DNA from: Mycoplasmopsis opalescens ATCC 27921
GTDB taxonomy: Bacteria > Bacillota_I > Bacilli_A > Mycoplasmatales > Metamycoplasmataceae
Direction of reading: 5' to 3'
NCBI RefSeq assembly: GCF_000712185.1
Contig: NZ_KL544019.1
Location: forward strand, 235,948-299,947
Length of the DNA: 64,000 bases
In this document: positions 10,418 through 21,194 of the stretch, one piece after another
Numbering within the stretch: the first letter of the stretch is position 1
Layout of the letters: every line of letters starts with the position of its first letter
The notes under the pieces: model-generated
Databases searched by the model: none
Seen by the model: only the letters and a program-made list of their open reading frames with translations
Told to the model about the DNA's origin: nothing
Translations under genes and position numbers: made by a program

Positions 10418-11038
10418 CTATACCACAGGCTTTTTGGATACAATATAATTAATATTTTTTCCTTGAGATGATCATTTTAGTTCATACTCAGTCATACAAT
10501 TATTGCCGGAATACTTACTTTGGTGCAGATTATCGCCAGAATCAATAATTTGCCATTTATTTTCTTGTAACGATTCAAGAGAGTAATTATAAAGACCATC
10601 GTTATCACTTTTAAACATTAGAATAGAATCATTATTCATAATAGAAGAATATTTTTCTAAAAATGTTTTATATGTTAGCCTTCTTTTTAAATGTCTTTTT
10701 TTTGGTCAAGGGTCGCTAAAAGTTAGTCATATAGTGTTGCAGGTTCCTTGAAAGATTTCGTTAATGTTTTCAGCGTCATCGCATATTATAAAAAGATTTT
10801 TTAATTTTAATTTATCGGCTTTTTTTGCAGCCTTTGCCGCAACAGTAGCAAATTTTTCTAATCCAATATATGTTTTATCAGGATTTTTTTCAGCCAATGC
10901 ACAAAGCATATCGCCCTTACCCATGCCAATTTCAATTATAATATTGCTATTTAATTGAAGTGGATATTGATTTTTATCAATAAAATTACTAAATGCCTTA
11001 AGTTTTTCAGGTGCCTTTGAATCGTTTCTTAATCTCAT
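10418..11038 (-). CDS. trmB: tRNA (guanine46-N7)-methyltransferase
   Basis: A 206-residue SAM-dependent methyltransferase for m7G46 in the variable loop of tRNA. Seen: MRLRN start, the SAM motif IIIEIGMGKGDML (about residues 33-45), GLEKF, and the family signature LTFSDPWPKKRHLKRRLT just after the UGA Trp at 10724-10726. Length fits the family. No ribosome site is visible; instead TAAAAT at 11045-11050 sits exactly 6 nt before ATG 11038, implying a leaderless mRNA. It is divergent from clpB, the two promoters sharing less than 100 bp. Confidence 0.96.
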
Positions 11039-11044
11039 AAAATC

Positions 11045-11050
11045 ATTTTA
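11045..11050 (-). promoter_or_regulatory. trmB -10 box, leaderless geometry
   Basis: TAAAAT on the minus strand, six nucleotides before the trmB ATG, placing the start site at or next to the A of ATG. Confidence 0.5.
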
Positions 11051-11066
11051 TCAAAACTCAAAAAAT

Positions 11067-11104
11067 TATAAAATATTTTAGCAGTCAACCAATAAGAGTG
11101 CTAA
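11067..11104 (+). promoter_or_regulatory. clpB promoter with CIRCE operator (HrcA site)
   Basis: TATAAA at 11067-11072 is followed by TTAGCAGTC (11078-11086), a 9-nt spacer and GAGTGCTAA (11096-11104). This matches the CIRCE consensus TTAGCACTC-N9-GAGTGCTAA except one base in the left arm. CIRCE is the operator of the heat-shock repressor HrcA. It covers the expected start site (about 11080), so HrcA should block clpB initiation. Confidence 0.9.
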
Positions 11105-11136
11105 AATATGAATATATAAAAAAAACAGGAGGCCGA

Positions 11137-13323
11137 ATGAATTTTGATTTTAGTATGTTTGAGCCAAACAATCAACAACAAAATAAAGAAAATGTTTTAT
11201 TAAAATATGGTAGAAATTTGACAGATTTAGCGGCTAGAAATGAGTTAGATCCGGTCATTAACCGCGATGATGAAATTAGACGTATGATAAGAATTTTGTC
11301 ACGTAAAACTAAAAATAATCCCGTTTTAGTCGGAGAACCTGGAACAGGTAAAACAGCCATAGTTGAAGGTTTAGCTAGAAAAATTGTTGAAGGCAATGTG
11401 CCTGAAAATTTAAAAAATAAGGATATTATTGAAATTAGTTTAGCATCTGTTATTGCCGGTGCATCATACCAAGGACAATTTGAAGAAAGATTAAAATCGA
11501 TTATTAATGCTGTAGAACAGTCAAATGGGGAAATTATCTTATTTATTGATGAAATTCACACCTTGATTGGGACAGGAAAAAATGCCAACGGTTCGATGGA
11601 TGCTGCAAATATTTTAAAACCAGCTATGGCGCGTGGAAAATTGCATTTAATTGGTGCCACAACGATTACAGAGTATCGCAAATATGTTGAAAGTGATGCT
11701 GCTTTAGAAAGAAGAATGCAACAAATTATTGTCGATGAGCCAAGTGTTGAAGACACAATTACAATTTTACGTGGCATTAAAGATCGTTTTGAAAACTACC
11801 ACAATGTAAAAATTGATGATGACGCTTTAGTATCGGCGGCTAAGTTATCAAGTCGCTATATTTCAGATAGATTTTTACCCGATAAAGCTATTGATTTGGT
11901 AGATGAGGCAGCTGCAACAATTAAGACAGAGATGAATTTTGAACCTGAAATTTTAGATAAAGCAAAACAATCATTAGCTCGCTTACAAATGGAAAAAATC
12001 GCTTTATCAAGCAAAAAAGATGCCAAAACTCAAGCTCGTTTGGTCGAGATTAATGAAGAAGTTAATCACCTAGAAACTGAAATAAATTCTATTCAATCTC
12101 AATGAAATATTGAAAAAAGTAGACTAGAAACTCTTTCAAAATACCGTAATAATTTAGATGATTTAAGACATAAACTAACAATTTATCAAAGTGAAACTGA
12201 TTATGAAAAAGCTTCAAAAGTGCTATATGTAGATATTCCTGAACAAGAAAAGAAAATTGAAAAATTAGTTAAAGAAATCGAAAATAGCAAAGTAAAAATG
12301 GTCAAAGAATCTGTAACTAGCGAAGAAATAGCTAATATCGTTTCCAAATGAACCAATATCCCAGTCAATAAATTACTTGAAAATGAAAAAGCAAAACTAT
12401 TAAATTTAGAAGCAGAATTAAAGAAAAAAATAAAAGGGCAAGATGATGCAATTAACGTAGTAAATAAGGCTATTTTAAGAGCAAAAGCTAACATTAATGA
12501 TCCAAATAGACCACTAGCTTCTTTCTTATTTTTAGGACCAACCGGTGTAGGTAAGACTGAATTAGCTAGACAATTAGCTTCATTACTTTTTGGAAGTGAA
12601 AAGCAAATGTTAAGATTAGATATGAGTGAATTTATGGAATCTCATTCAGTGGCCAAAATTATTGGAGCACCCCCAGGGTATGTTGGTTATGATGATCACA
12701 ATACATTAGCTGATAAAATTAGAAAAAGTCCTTACACAATTCTGTTGCTTGACGAATTAGAAAAAGCACATAAACAAGTTTTAAATATTTTTCTTCAAAT
12801 TTTAGATAATGGTGCATTTGCTGACAGTCAAGGCAGATTAATAAACTGCAGAAACTTAATTGTGATTATGACATCAAATTTAAATGCTAAAGATGAATTC
12901 GATCCATTAAATATTAATGATAGTGTTGCCAAAACGCCTATAGCACAGAAGAATTTGCGTGATGCATTAACTAAATTTTTAACACCAGAGTTTTTAAATA
13001 GAATTGATGAAGTTATAGAATTTGCTCCGCTAGATGAGCAATCAATCATTGAAATAGTTTGTTTAGAAGCTTCTAAAGTTAGTCAAAGAGTTTTAGAAAG
13101 CCATAATATTACATTATCATTTAGCGATTCTGTAATTGATTATATAGCTCGCATGTCATATAATCATCAATTTGGAGCTAGACCGATTAAAAGATACTTG
13201 CAAAACAATGTAGATTCGATATTGGCTTATAAAATCATAGATGGAAGCGTAAAAAAAGATAATTCATATCTAGTTGATTATTTCATTGGCAAAATTATCA
13301 TTAAACCTTTAGGCAAACAATAA
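11137..13323 (+). CDS. clpB: ATP-dependent disaggregase ClpB (N-domain-less form)
   Basis: A 728-residue AAA+ chaperone that, with DnaK, extracts and refolds aggregated proteins. Two ATPase domains are seen: Walker A GEPGTGKT (66-73) and GPTGVGKT (about 467-474), with Walker B FIDEIHT in the first and LLDELEKAH in the second; a coiled-coil middle domain spans about residues 300-430. The roughly 140-residue Clp N-terminal domain of full-length ClpB is absent: the protein enters domain 1 by residue 20. AGGAGG 5 nt before ATG 11137 and a poor match upstream support this start, so the short form is the primary product. UGA Trp codons near 12103 and 12349. Controlled by CIRCE; single-gene unit. 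Confidence 0.96.
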
Positions 13324-13332
13324 TACTGTAGT

Positions 13333-13356
13333 ACAGCCAAAAAAGGCTGTTTTTAC
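13333..13356 (+). terminator. Terminator after clpB
   Basis: ACAGCC (13333-13338), A6 loop, GGCTGT (13345-13350), then T-rich. Just upstream, CTGTAGTACAG (13325-13335) is the core of the intergenic palindrome family and overlaps the left arm. Confidence 0.85.
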
Positions 13357-13447
13357 ATTTTAAAAATTTTTAGTTTTACAGTTAGACTTATAAATATAAC
13401 AATAATATTAATATATAATTTATTCATTGTTAAATAGGAGATTAATT

Positions 13448-14422
13448 ATGAAACAAGATTCAAATGTAGTTTTATTCGCTATGCCTAATTGCCAAAATTT
13501 AGGTAATGAAATTAGTGATATTGTTAAAATTCCTCTTTCACCAATTTCAAGAACTGTTTATGCCGATGGGGAAGCAATGTTAGTTAGTGAAGCTTGCGTT
13601 CGTGGTAAAGATACTTATGTGGTCGCTAGCACTCATATGCCGGTGAACCAAAACTTAATGGAACTTTTATTATTTGTTGATTCATTAAAAAGAGCTTCTG
13701 CTAAAACAATTAATGTTGTTTTAAGTTATTATGGATATGCTCGTCAAGATAGAAAATCTTCAGGACGTCAACCAATCAGTGCAAAGTTAGTTGCAGGCCT
13801 ATTAGAAAAAGCAGGGGTGCAAAAAATTATTGCTGTTGATTTACATAACCCAGCTATTCAAGGATTTTTCGATATTCCAGTAGATGACTTAAGAGGGGCT
13901 TACACCTTAGCTAAAAGAATTCGCGAAAGTAAAGATCGTTTCACGGTTGTTTCACCAGACCATGGAGGAACAATTCGCGCACGTAAATTAGCTGAATTAA
14001 TAGCTAATACAGTAAAAATAGCTATTATTGATAAACGTCGTACAGGCGCAAACCAAGCAGAGGCTATGGGTTTAATTGGTGATGTTAAAGGCCAAAATGT
14101 TGTGATTATAGATGATATTATTGATACCGGAGGTACAATAATCAAAGCCGTTAATACGTTAAAAGAAAACGGAGCTAAAAAAGTTATAGTTGCAGCCACT
14201 CACGGACTATTTACGAAAGGCTTTGAAATGTTTGAAGAAAATCCAAACATAGAAAAAGTTATAATTACTGACTCCATTGATCATTCAGACATGATAAATA
14301 GATTCACTAAGCTAGATGTTGTTTCATTAGGTTTCTTCCTTGGAAATGTTATTTTAGCTTCAATTGAAGGACGTTCAATTTCTTCGCTTTATGAAGAATT
14401 TGAATCTGAAATTAAATGTTAA
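13448..14422 (+). CDS. prs: Ribose-phosphate pyrophosphokinase
   Basis: A 324-residue PRPP synthetase: ribose 5-phosphate + ATP to PRPP + AMP, feeding nucleotide salvage and NAD synthesis. Seen: SYYGYARQDRKSSGRQPISAK (split here: YYGYARQDRK, then RQPISAK), the divalent-metal segment VDLHNPAIQGFFDIPVD, and the PRPP-binding loop VVIIDDIIDTGGTI. Length is typical. AGGAG at 13436-13440 supports ATG 13448 over an in-frame codon at 13427. Its last 7 nt overlap rsmG, so the two are co-transcribed. It provides PRPP for the salvage-dependent metabolism expected here. Confidence 0.97.
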   Translation: MKQDSNVVLFAMPNCQNLGNEISDIVKIPLSPISRTVYADGEAMLVSEACVRGKDTYVVASTHMPVNQNLMELLLFVDSLKRASAKTINVVLSYYGYARQDRKSSGRQPISAKLVAGLLEKAGVQKIIAVDLHNPAIQGFFDIPVDDLRGAYTLAKRIRESKDRFTVVSPDHGGTIRARKLAELIANTVKIAIIDKRRTGANQAEAMGLIGDVKGQNVVIIDDIIDTGGTIIKAVNTLKENGAKKVIVAATHGLFTKGFEMFEENPNIEKVIITDSIDHSDMINRFTKLDVVSLGFFLGNVILASIEGRSISSLYEEFESEIKC

Positions 14423-15093
14423 ATTTAGATGAAAATGATAAATTATCTACATATACCAATTTGATTTTTGAAGGCAATCAAAAATCAAATTTAACTGGCT
14501 ATAAAAATCACGAAGATATCTATAAACAAGGCATTTTAGACTCAATCCTTATTCGTAAAACTCTAGAAAATAATGGTTATGATTTTCTGGATAAAACTAT
14601 TTTAGACATAGGTGCAGGAGCAGGTTTTCCCTCTATGCCTTGAAAAATTTACAATGATAATTTTAATTTGGAAATTGTTGAATCCTTAGGTAAAAGAGTT
14701 AATTTCCTTAAAAATATAACAACTGAATTAAATTTATCTGTTAATGTTTTTAATGAACGAGTTGAAAGGCTAAAAAATAGAAATTGTTATTATGATTTAA
14801 TCACAGCCAGAGCAGTAACTAGTGTTAAAAATTTATTTATGCTTGCTCACCACTTGCTAAAACCTAATGGATTTTTTATCATGCCTAAGGGTAGAAATTA
14901 TAAGCAAGAACTCAAAGAAATCTCTCATATTTTTCCTGAAATAAAAAAAGATATTAAAGTCTTTTCATATATTAATTCACAAAATGATGAATCCTATATT
15001 ATAGTTATCCAAAAAACGACCAAAACACCTGTAAAATGGCCTTTTGAGTGAAAAAAAATAATGTCTTTTGGCGTTAATAAATTGCCACAATAA
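14416..15093 (+). CDS. rsmG: 16S rRNA (guanine527-N7)-methyltransferase
   Basis: A 225-residue GidB/RsmG methyltransferase that modifies G527 of 16S rRNA. Seen: NLTGYKNHEDIYKQGILDSI near the N-terminus, SAM-binding ILDIGAGAGFPSMP (about residues 63-76), and ITARAVTSVKNL. UGA Trp codons at 14641-14643 and 15049-15051. The start lies inside the last codons of prs (7-nt overlap), so translation is probably coupled. Length fits the family. A poly-T hairpin terminator follows. Confidence 0.96.
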
Positions 15094-15125
15094 TTAATTA
15101 TTAACTATTTAAAAATAATAAATTG

Positions 15126-15156
15126 TCTATTTTTTTCCAAAAATAGATTTTTTTTA
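15126..15156 (+). terminator. Terminator after rsmG
   Basis: TCTATTTTT (15126-15134), TTCC loop, AAAAATAGA (15139-15147), then eight or more T. Confidence 0.8.
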
Positions 15157-15189
15157 TTATTTTCGTCATAAGTAAGTGGAGGTAAAAAA

Positions 15190-15543
15190 ATGAATGACAT
15201 AAAAATAGAAAGCAAAAACATGAATACAACAGAATTAAAACATTTAATAATTAGGTTATGTAAAGAAGAAATGAAGCGACAAAGCTTGATTAAAAAGGAA
15301 TTTTTAACGAAATGTATTAAAGAGAGCAGGTTAAATAATGATGAAAAATTAGTTATACCGCCATCTAAGCTAACAAGATCAATAAATTATCTTAAGCCTG
15401 CTTACAAAGAAATAATTATTAATGAATTTTATAAACCTAAATCCGATAAATATTGATATGAAGACAAATATTGTCGAGCAACATTTTATAAATATAGAAA
15501 TGAAGCAATGAAGGACTTAGTTAACATATATGTTTCTAGTTAA
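15190..15543 (+). CDS. Small basic protein with HTH-like C-terminus (MG284/MPN403-like?)
   Basis: A 117-residue, Lys-rich protein with a good ribosome site (GGAGG 7 nt before ATG 15190). Residues 15-50 are predicted helical and basic. The C-terminal part, about 68-112, has a helical segment (LKPAYKEIIINEFY), a linker with Trp (KYWYED; UGA Trp at 15454-15456), and CRATFYKYRNEAMKDL, which reads like the recognition helix of sigma-region-4 or ArpU-type HTH proteins. From memory it also resembles the small MG284/MPN403 proteins of mycoplasmas, but I cannot confirm that. Its last 14 nt overlap the next gene, so it heads a coupled three-gene unit and could regulate it. No function is assigned. Confidence 0.6.
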
Positions 15544-17026
15544 TAATGTTGCCAATAATGCCCAAACACAGGCTTTTTCGTCACAAAACATTTATAAATT
15601 TGAAGCTTCAAAAAGATATGCAAATAAGGATAAAAGCAATATAAATATTGAACCCATAATAGGTAAAGATCAGAATAATGAAATAAAAAATGAAGTTGTT
15701 TTAGAACCCTATACCTTTGAAGTTCAAAATATTTCAGTATTTGATAAACCCAATACAACTAAAGATTTTGTTGAACCAATTGAGTATCTTCCGCATGAAT
15801 CACCAGATGTTATTTTAAGAGCAAGGGCAGAAATTATAAAGTATTTTGGGAGCGATGAATTTAATATAGTTATAACTTATAGTGTACCAATTCATGAAAA
15901 GCATCTTAAAGATAGTGATTATACAGAGTCTATAGTTGTTAATGATAAATTATTGCAACCAAACCAGTTTAAGAAGTTAGCTTATTCATATTATTTTCCG
16001 GAAGATTACGAAGGAGCAAAAGATAATAATGGATTTAACTTTTTCAGCTACCCTGATTATCCAAATGTAAAATGAGATAAGTTTAAATTTCACCATATAT
16101 TGATTTCTAGCCGCACATTAGGAATAAAATTTCAAGATTTTGATAATTTAGTTTTGACTGTTGGAATTAATGAAAGTGAAAACATTCCACGGTCAATTAT
16201 GGTTAAAAAACATAATAATAAACCATCTTTAATCTCTAAAGAATTTATCAAAAATAAAGCAAGTATTAAAATACCATATTACTATTCTTTTGACTTTGAC
16301 TATTATTCTAATCCAGAAACCAAAGTCAAAAGAAGAGTTGGATATTTAAACAACGAACTAACTTCATTTAATATTGATAATAAATCAACTACAAATAAAC
16401 TATTTAATTTAAAAAGCACGCAAGATGATTATCCATTTAAAAAAGCCACTGAAGCAGTAATTAAATCAGCCGTTGTTTATCACAATATTTACGGGGCATT
16501 TCACCGAAACCAAAGTACACCAAATTATGGGATTTTAGCGATGAAAAGTACAGCATTTGAAACACTAGGAAATATTGGAGTTTATAGAGAAAATATCAAT
16601 AATATTTTTGAATCACGAATGGCTGAATTTAACTTTTACTCTAATGATAGGCTAGTTTATGACGCAACTAGCAAACAAATGGTCAAGGGTCATGCTGATA
16701 AAGCGGGATTAAAAATATCACCTGCATTTAGTGGTAAATATTGAAATGATGTTATTTTTTATTATCAACCAAGTAAAGATGCAGAACCATATTTAATTAA
16801 TTTTTCGAATTCATATTCAATTGAAAAACCAATACTTGATCCGCAAAATGGAATGGTACAGTTGAATTATAAGGTTAATGATGCGAAATTAGACCACAAT
16901 AATAATGGAATTGTCGCCTTAAATGATAAATTTATTTCACTAAACGAGGAAGATATCAAAAGATTATTAACATTTAAAATTTCAAACTACAATGAATTAG
17001 AAACGTATAGGGTTAATAATGAATAA
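15530..17026 (+). CDS. Hypothetical 498-residue protein, middle gene of coupled cassette
   Basis: I do not recognise this protein. The frame opens at ATG 15530, 14 nt before the end of the upstream gene, with an in-frame stop just upstream (about 15515) and no clear ribosome site; AAGGA lies about 15 nt upstream. Reinitiation after the first gene is likely. The product is polar and rich in Asn, Lys, Tyr and Asp, without a clear signal peptide or membrane helix. UGA Trp codons at 16073-16075 and 16742-16744. Tyr/Phe-rich strands (IPYYYSFDFDYYSNPE, about residues 245-260) suggest a beta-rich fold. It overlaps the following membrane-anchored gene by 8 nt. A missing N-terminal export signal is possible; secretion cannot be judged. 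Confidence 0.65.
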
Positions 17027-17567
17027 AAGAAATAAATTAATTTTAGGTATATCCTTGGGAATTGTTATTGCCTCAGCCATAGCAGTACCAATTACGGTTG
17101 TATCATTAAAGAAAAAAAACGAAGATAAAGATTTAACTAAAGATAACAACCATAAAAAAATAAAAATAAAATATGACCGTAATGGAAATAAAATAGGTGA
17201 ATTTTTAGTTCCGGACGACAATAAAAATGACCAAAATAACAATAATACAGGCAAAAAAGGAACAAATTCTTCAATAGAAGAAATCATAGAATACGAAGGA
17301 GCCACATACGATGATGTTTTTCCTGAAATTAAAAAACCTGAAGTATACAATTTCATTAATTATGAAAATTCAGAACCAAAAATTAGCAAGGAAATTGTTT
17401 ATTTCATCGTTAATAAAATAGCCAAACATGTTCAAGTTCCACTACTAAAAATAGATGTAGAAGATAATTGATCAGACGATGATAAGACATTAAAATTAGT
17501 AGTTAAAGTAAAAACAAAAGGGAACACATTAACAAGAACTTATCATTTTACAGTTTTAAACCAATAG
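17019..17567 (+). CDS. Membrane-anchored hypothetical protein, third gene of coupled cassette
   Basis: A 182-residue protein. MNKRNKLILGISLGIVIA begins an uncleaved signal anchor (hydrophobic to about residue 28), followed by a charged, low-complexity Lys/Asp/Asn linker (about 31-90) and a small folded tail (about 95-182). This looks like a type II protein with its C-terminal domain outside. The start overlaps the 498-residue gene by 8 nt. One UGA Trp at 17469-17471. No family recognised. As the only obviously membrane-bound member, it may tether the cassette's product(s) to the surface; inference only. Confidence 0.65.
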
Positions 17568-17587
17568 TTTTATACTAAAATATAATT

Positions 17588-18406
17588 ATGAAATTAGAAA
17601 ATATTAAAATGGTATTTATCGATCTTGATGGAACTTCACTTGATAAAAAAAGAAGAGGTCAAAGGTATTTATCGCATGAAAATATCGAAGCAATTGAAGA
17701 ATGCAGACAAAATGGAATTGAAGTAATTGTTTCAACTGGCAGAGGTATAAATAGTCGAACAGATAAAATTCTTAGCCAACTCAATGACCATAAAAATTTA
17801 GTTGCTTGAAATGGTGCAAAAATTAAATTAGATAATAAAATAATTAAGTCAACAGCTATTGAAAAAGAAGTTGTAACTGATATTTTAGAAAAATCAGAAA
17901 AAAATAAATTAGTTATGGTGCTAAACTCTGATTTTAGACATTTAACTATTACAAAAAGTTTAATAACCAGAATGATTATTAAATTAAAAGGTGGTAAACG
18001 CCTAAAACCTGAAAATCTTGATTTAAATAAAGAAATTTTCAAAGTCATATTATGATCGAAAAACACAAAAAAATTACATGAAGTAATTGACTATTTAAAA
18101 AATAAATATAACGATAAAATCAATATTATTACAGGTGATAGCCACGCTACATATTTTGAAATAACAGCAATAGATGCATCTAAGGGTTTAGCTAATAAGT
18201 TATTCGCTGAAATGAAAAATATAGATTTAGACAAATGCGTCCACATCGGTGATTCAATGAATGATGCAAGCACAGCTAAATATTTTAAAAATGTTATAGC
18301 TATGAAAAATGCAGATAATGATTTTAAAAAAGTTGCTTCAATAGTCAGTGAGTTTGAATATAAAAATGGCGGTTTAGCTAAAACAATAAAAAAATATATT
18401 CTATAA
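17588..18406 (+). CDS. Cof-type HAD-superfamily hydrolase
   Basis: A 272-residue HAD phosphatase. Motif I is FIDLDGTSLD (Asp12 and Asp14), the motif II region STGR follows, motif III lies in the DASKG area (about residue 198) and motif IV is HIGDSMNDASTA (about 220-231). The size and the insert between motifs II and III match the C2-cap Cof/YidA group, which dephosphorylates sugar phosphates and cofactors; the substrate is unknown. TATACT (17571-17576) lies 11 nt before the ATG and no ribosome site is visible, so the leader is very short. UGA Trp codons at 17807-17809 and about 18053. Shares its terminator with the convergent secA. Confidence 0.88.
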
Positions 18407-18413
18407 TGTTTCT

Positions 18414-18444
18414 GCTAAAAACACTGTAGCACAGTTGTTCTAGC
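18414..18444. repeat. Intergenic palindrome, ACTGTA-core family
   Basis: GCTAAAAACACTGT pairs with the reverse complement of CACAGTTGTTCTAGC at 12 of 14 positions. It lies just after the HAD gene. Confidence 0.6.
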
Positions 18445-18456
18445 AAATTAATAAAA

Positions 18457-18487
18457 AAATACAACATTTATTAAGTTGTATTTTTTT
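18457..18487. terminator. Bidirectional terminator between HAD gene and secA
   Basis: AATACAAC (from 18458) and GTTGTATT with A and T runs outside the stem, between the two convergent genes. Confidence 0.75.
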
Positions 18488-18491
18488 ATTA

Positions 18492-21050
18492 TTAATTATT
18501 ATTTGCTTCTAAATCAGACTCAACACTCGATAAAGAACCTTCATCAGATTTATTTTCGTTATCGGCCAATGATTGTTTTAAATTTTGATATGTTTGTAAT
18601 AACATTTTTTCCATTTCATCTGTAGTCATGTCTAATGAACCAAAATCAATTGTTTCTGCAAGACTTTGGAATAATGGATCAGCTTTGATTTCAATCGGAA
18701 TAATAGATTCAATACCGATTCTTTCGTTAAGGATTCTTCGTGCCACCATAGTAGCAATATTTGCAAGCATTTGGTCGAATTTTTTAGTCCCCTCATCAGT
18801 ATAAACTTGATAAGGGTTTTTTTGCGAATATTGAACAAGGTTAACATTTGAACGTAACTTATCCATTGTGTCAATGTGGTTTTGCCAAAATTTATCAACA
18901 ACTTCAAGCACAATACTTTTTTCAATATACGAAACATAAGAAAGATCAGTGTTTTTGATTGCTGTTTCACGTCAAACATGGTAAAAATTCATGATTTTTT
19001 CAATTAAATATTCTTTTAATGATGAATCATGGATTTTATTAACTTCTGCTAAATCTAGTTTGTTTCTAACCCCATACCCTATAAAATCAGTGTTAATATA
19101 ATTAACTATTTTTTCATAAATAAAGCCACCTACACGGTTTTTAAACTCAGGATTAGTTACGATGGTATTGGCTGCATTTTTAAACATTTTTTCTACAATA
19201 AAAGCAACATCATCATTAACTAAAATTAAATCTCTCTGTGTATAGAATAAGTCACGTTGCTGACGAATAACATCGTCATAGTGTAGAACACTTTTACGTG
19301 AATCATAGTTAAATCCTTCTATTTTCTTTTGTGCTGCTGTGAAGCCAGCTAAAAGCGATTTATCAGTGATTTCTTTTTCACCCATATGCGCATAAGAAGC
19401 TTTGAATTCCTCATGGTTAGCAAAACGCAACATTAGTTGGTCTTCAAGCGAAATGAAGAATTTAGAAACGCCAACATCACCTTGACGACCACTACGCCCA
19501 CGCAACTGGTTATCAATCCGGCGACTTTCGGCTTTATCAGTTCCTAAAACATACAATCCTCCTAAAGCTAATGCTTCAGAGGAAGGTTTGATATCTGTTC
19601 CACGACCAGCCATATTAGTTGCAATCGTAACTGCTTTGACTTGTCCAGCATTTGCAATAATTTCAGCTTCGGATGCATTTTGTTTTGCATTTAAAACTGT
19701 ATGCGGTATTCCTTCGCGGTTTAAAAATTCGTGGAGAATTTCACTATCTTCAATTTGTGCAGTACCGACTAAAACTGGCTGCCCTTTATCATATAATTCG
19801 CGAATTTTAGCTGTTACTGCCTTTCATTTTGCTAAATATGTCACATAAATTGAATCAGGCAAATCTTTACGAGCTAAAGGTTTATTAGTTGGAACAACAT
19901 TTACACGCATATTATAAATATCAATAAATTCTTGCTCCTCGGTTTTAGCTGTACCTGTCATACCGCATAGTTTATCAAACATACGGAAAAAGTTTTGATA
20001 TGTAATGGTAGCTAAAGTTTTTGTTTCTGGCTCAATTTCTACATTTTCTTTCGTTTGCAATGCTTGTTGTAAACCCTCTGAATAAGCTCTACCTTCCATA
20101 ATACGACCTGTAAAGGCGTCAACTAATTCAATTTTTCCATCCCGCACAATATATTCAATATTATTTTTCATAACTTTGTGAGCGCGAAGAGCATTTTGTA
20201 TACGGTGCACTATTTCAGAGTTTTCAATGTGGTATAAATTTTCAAAGTTAAAATACTTATTTGCCTTATTTATACCGCTAAAAGTTAAAGCGATAGCTTT
20301 TGATTCTTCGTCAATTTCATAGTCATTTTCATTTAATGTACGAACAAATTGATCAGCGATAAAATAATCGCTCGTATCTTCTTTATCGCCTCCAGAAATA
20401 ATTAATGGCGTTTTAGCTTCATCAATTAAAATACTGTCGACCTCGTCAAGTAAGCAAAAATGTAAACCACGCTGAACTTTTTCAGCCATCGATTCAGCCA
20501 TATTGTCTCTTAAATAGTCAAAACCCATTTCAGAGTGAACTGAATAAGTTATATCGCACGCATAAGCAGCTCTTTTATCATTCGGATCCATCTGTGCTTT
20601 ATTAATACCGACGGTTAAACCTAAAAAGTTGAAAACTTGTCCCATTTCCAAAGCATCCCGTTCAGATAAGTATTCGTTAACCGTAGAAACTATAGCTCCC
20701 TTACCTTCTAAAGCATTAAGGTAAACTGGCGCAATAGATGTAATGGTTTTACCTTCACCTGTTTTCATTTCCGCAACACTAGCTAAATCTAATAAAATTC
20801 CCCCAATCATTTGGACATCATATGGTCTTTTTCCTAAAATTCTTTTGGTTGCTTCTCTGCAGACTGCAAAAGCTTCAGCTCTCAACGACTCCAAACTTTC
20901 GCCATTTGCGATTCTAGATTTAAATTGAACAGTTTTATTTTGCAAAGCTTCGTCAGATAATTTAGCTATTAGTGGCTCAAAATCATTAATTCTTTTTAAT
21001 GTTTTTTCCGCTATACGCATCTCTGTTGTTTTAAAATTAAATAACTCCAT
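18492..21050 (-). CDS. secA: Protein translocase ATPase SecA
   Basis: An 852-residue motor that drives preproteins through SecYEG. Seen: helicase Walker A MKTGEGKT (95-102), DEVD box LLDEVDSILIDEA (about 199-211), preprotein-crosslinking region, motif V/VI region with ATNMAGRGTD and QLRGRSGRQGD, and the scaffold/wing portion ending in an acidic Asn-rich tail. The C-terminal zinc motif for SecB (CxCxSG) is absent, usual in mollicutes. UGA Trp codons near 19821 and 18969. No ribosome site: the -10-like TAAAAT lies about 7 nt before ATG 21050, suggesting a leaderless mRNA. It is separated from the upstream minus-strand genes by 144 bp and has its own promoter. Confidence 0.97.
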
Positions 21051-21052
21051 GC

Positions 21053-21066
21053 TATTAATTTTATAC
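21053..21066 (-). promoter_or_regulatory. secA -10 region, near-leaderless
   Basis: TAGTATAAAAT on the minus strand (about 21058-21068) ends 7-9 nt before the secA ATG, and no Shine-Dalgarno sequence lies between. Confidence 0.45.
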
Positions 21067-21141
21067 TAATATTAAATATAAATATTAAAAAGTGTAAGGG
21101 GTCAAGAATAAATATACTTATTTTTGATTATTTAACAAATC

Positions 21142-21185
21142 CATTTTTACCAAGAACACTGTGCACAGCCATTTATAGTAAAAAT
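21142..21185. repeat. Intergenic palindrome, ACTGTG-core family
   Basis: Outer arms CATTTTTAC and GTAAAAATG are perfect; the centre ACTGTGCACAG is also palindromic. It lies between the hypothetical gene's stop (21195) and secA. Confidence 0.65.
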
Positions 21186-21194
21186 GAAAAGAAA

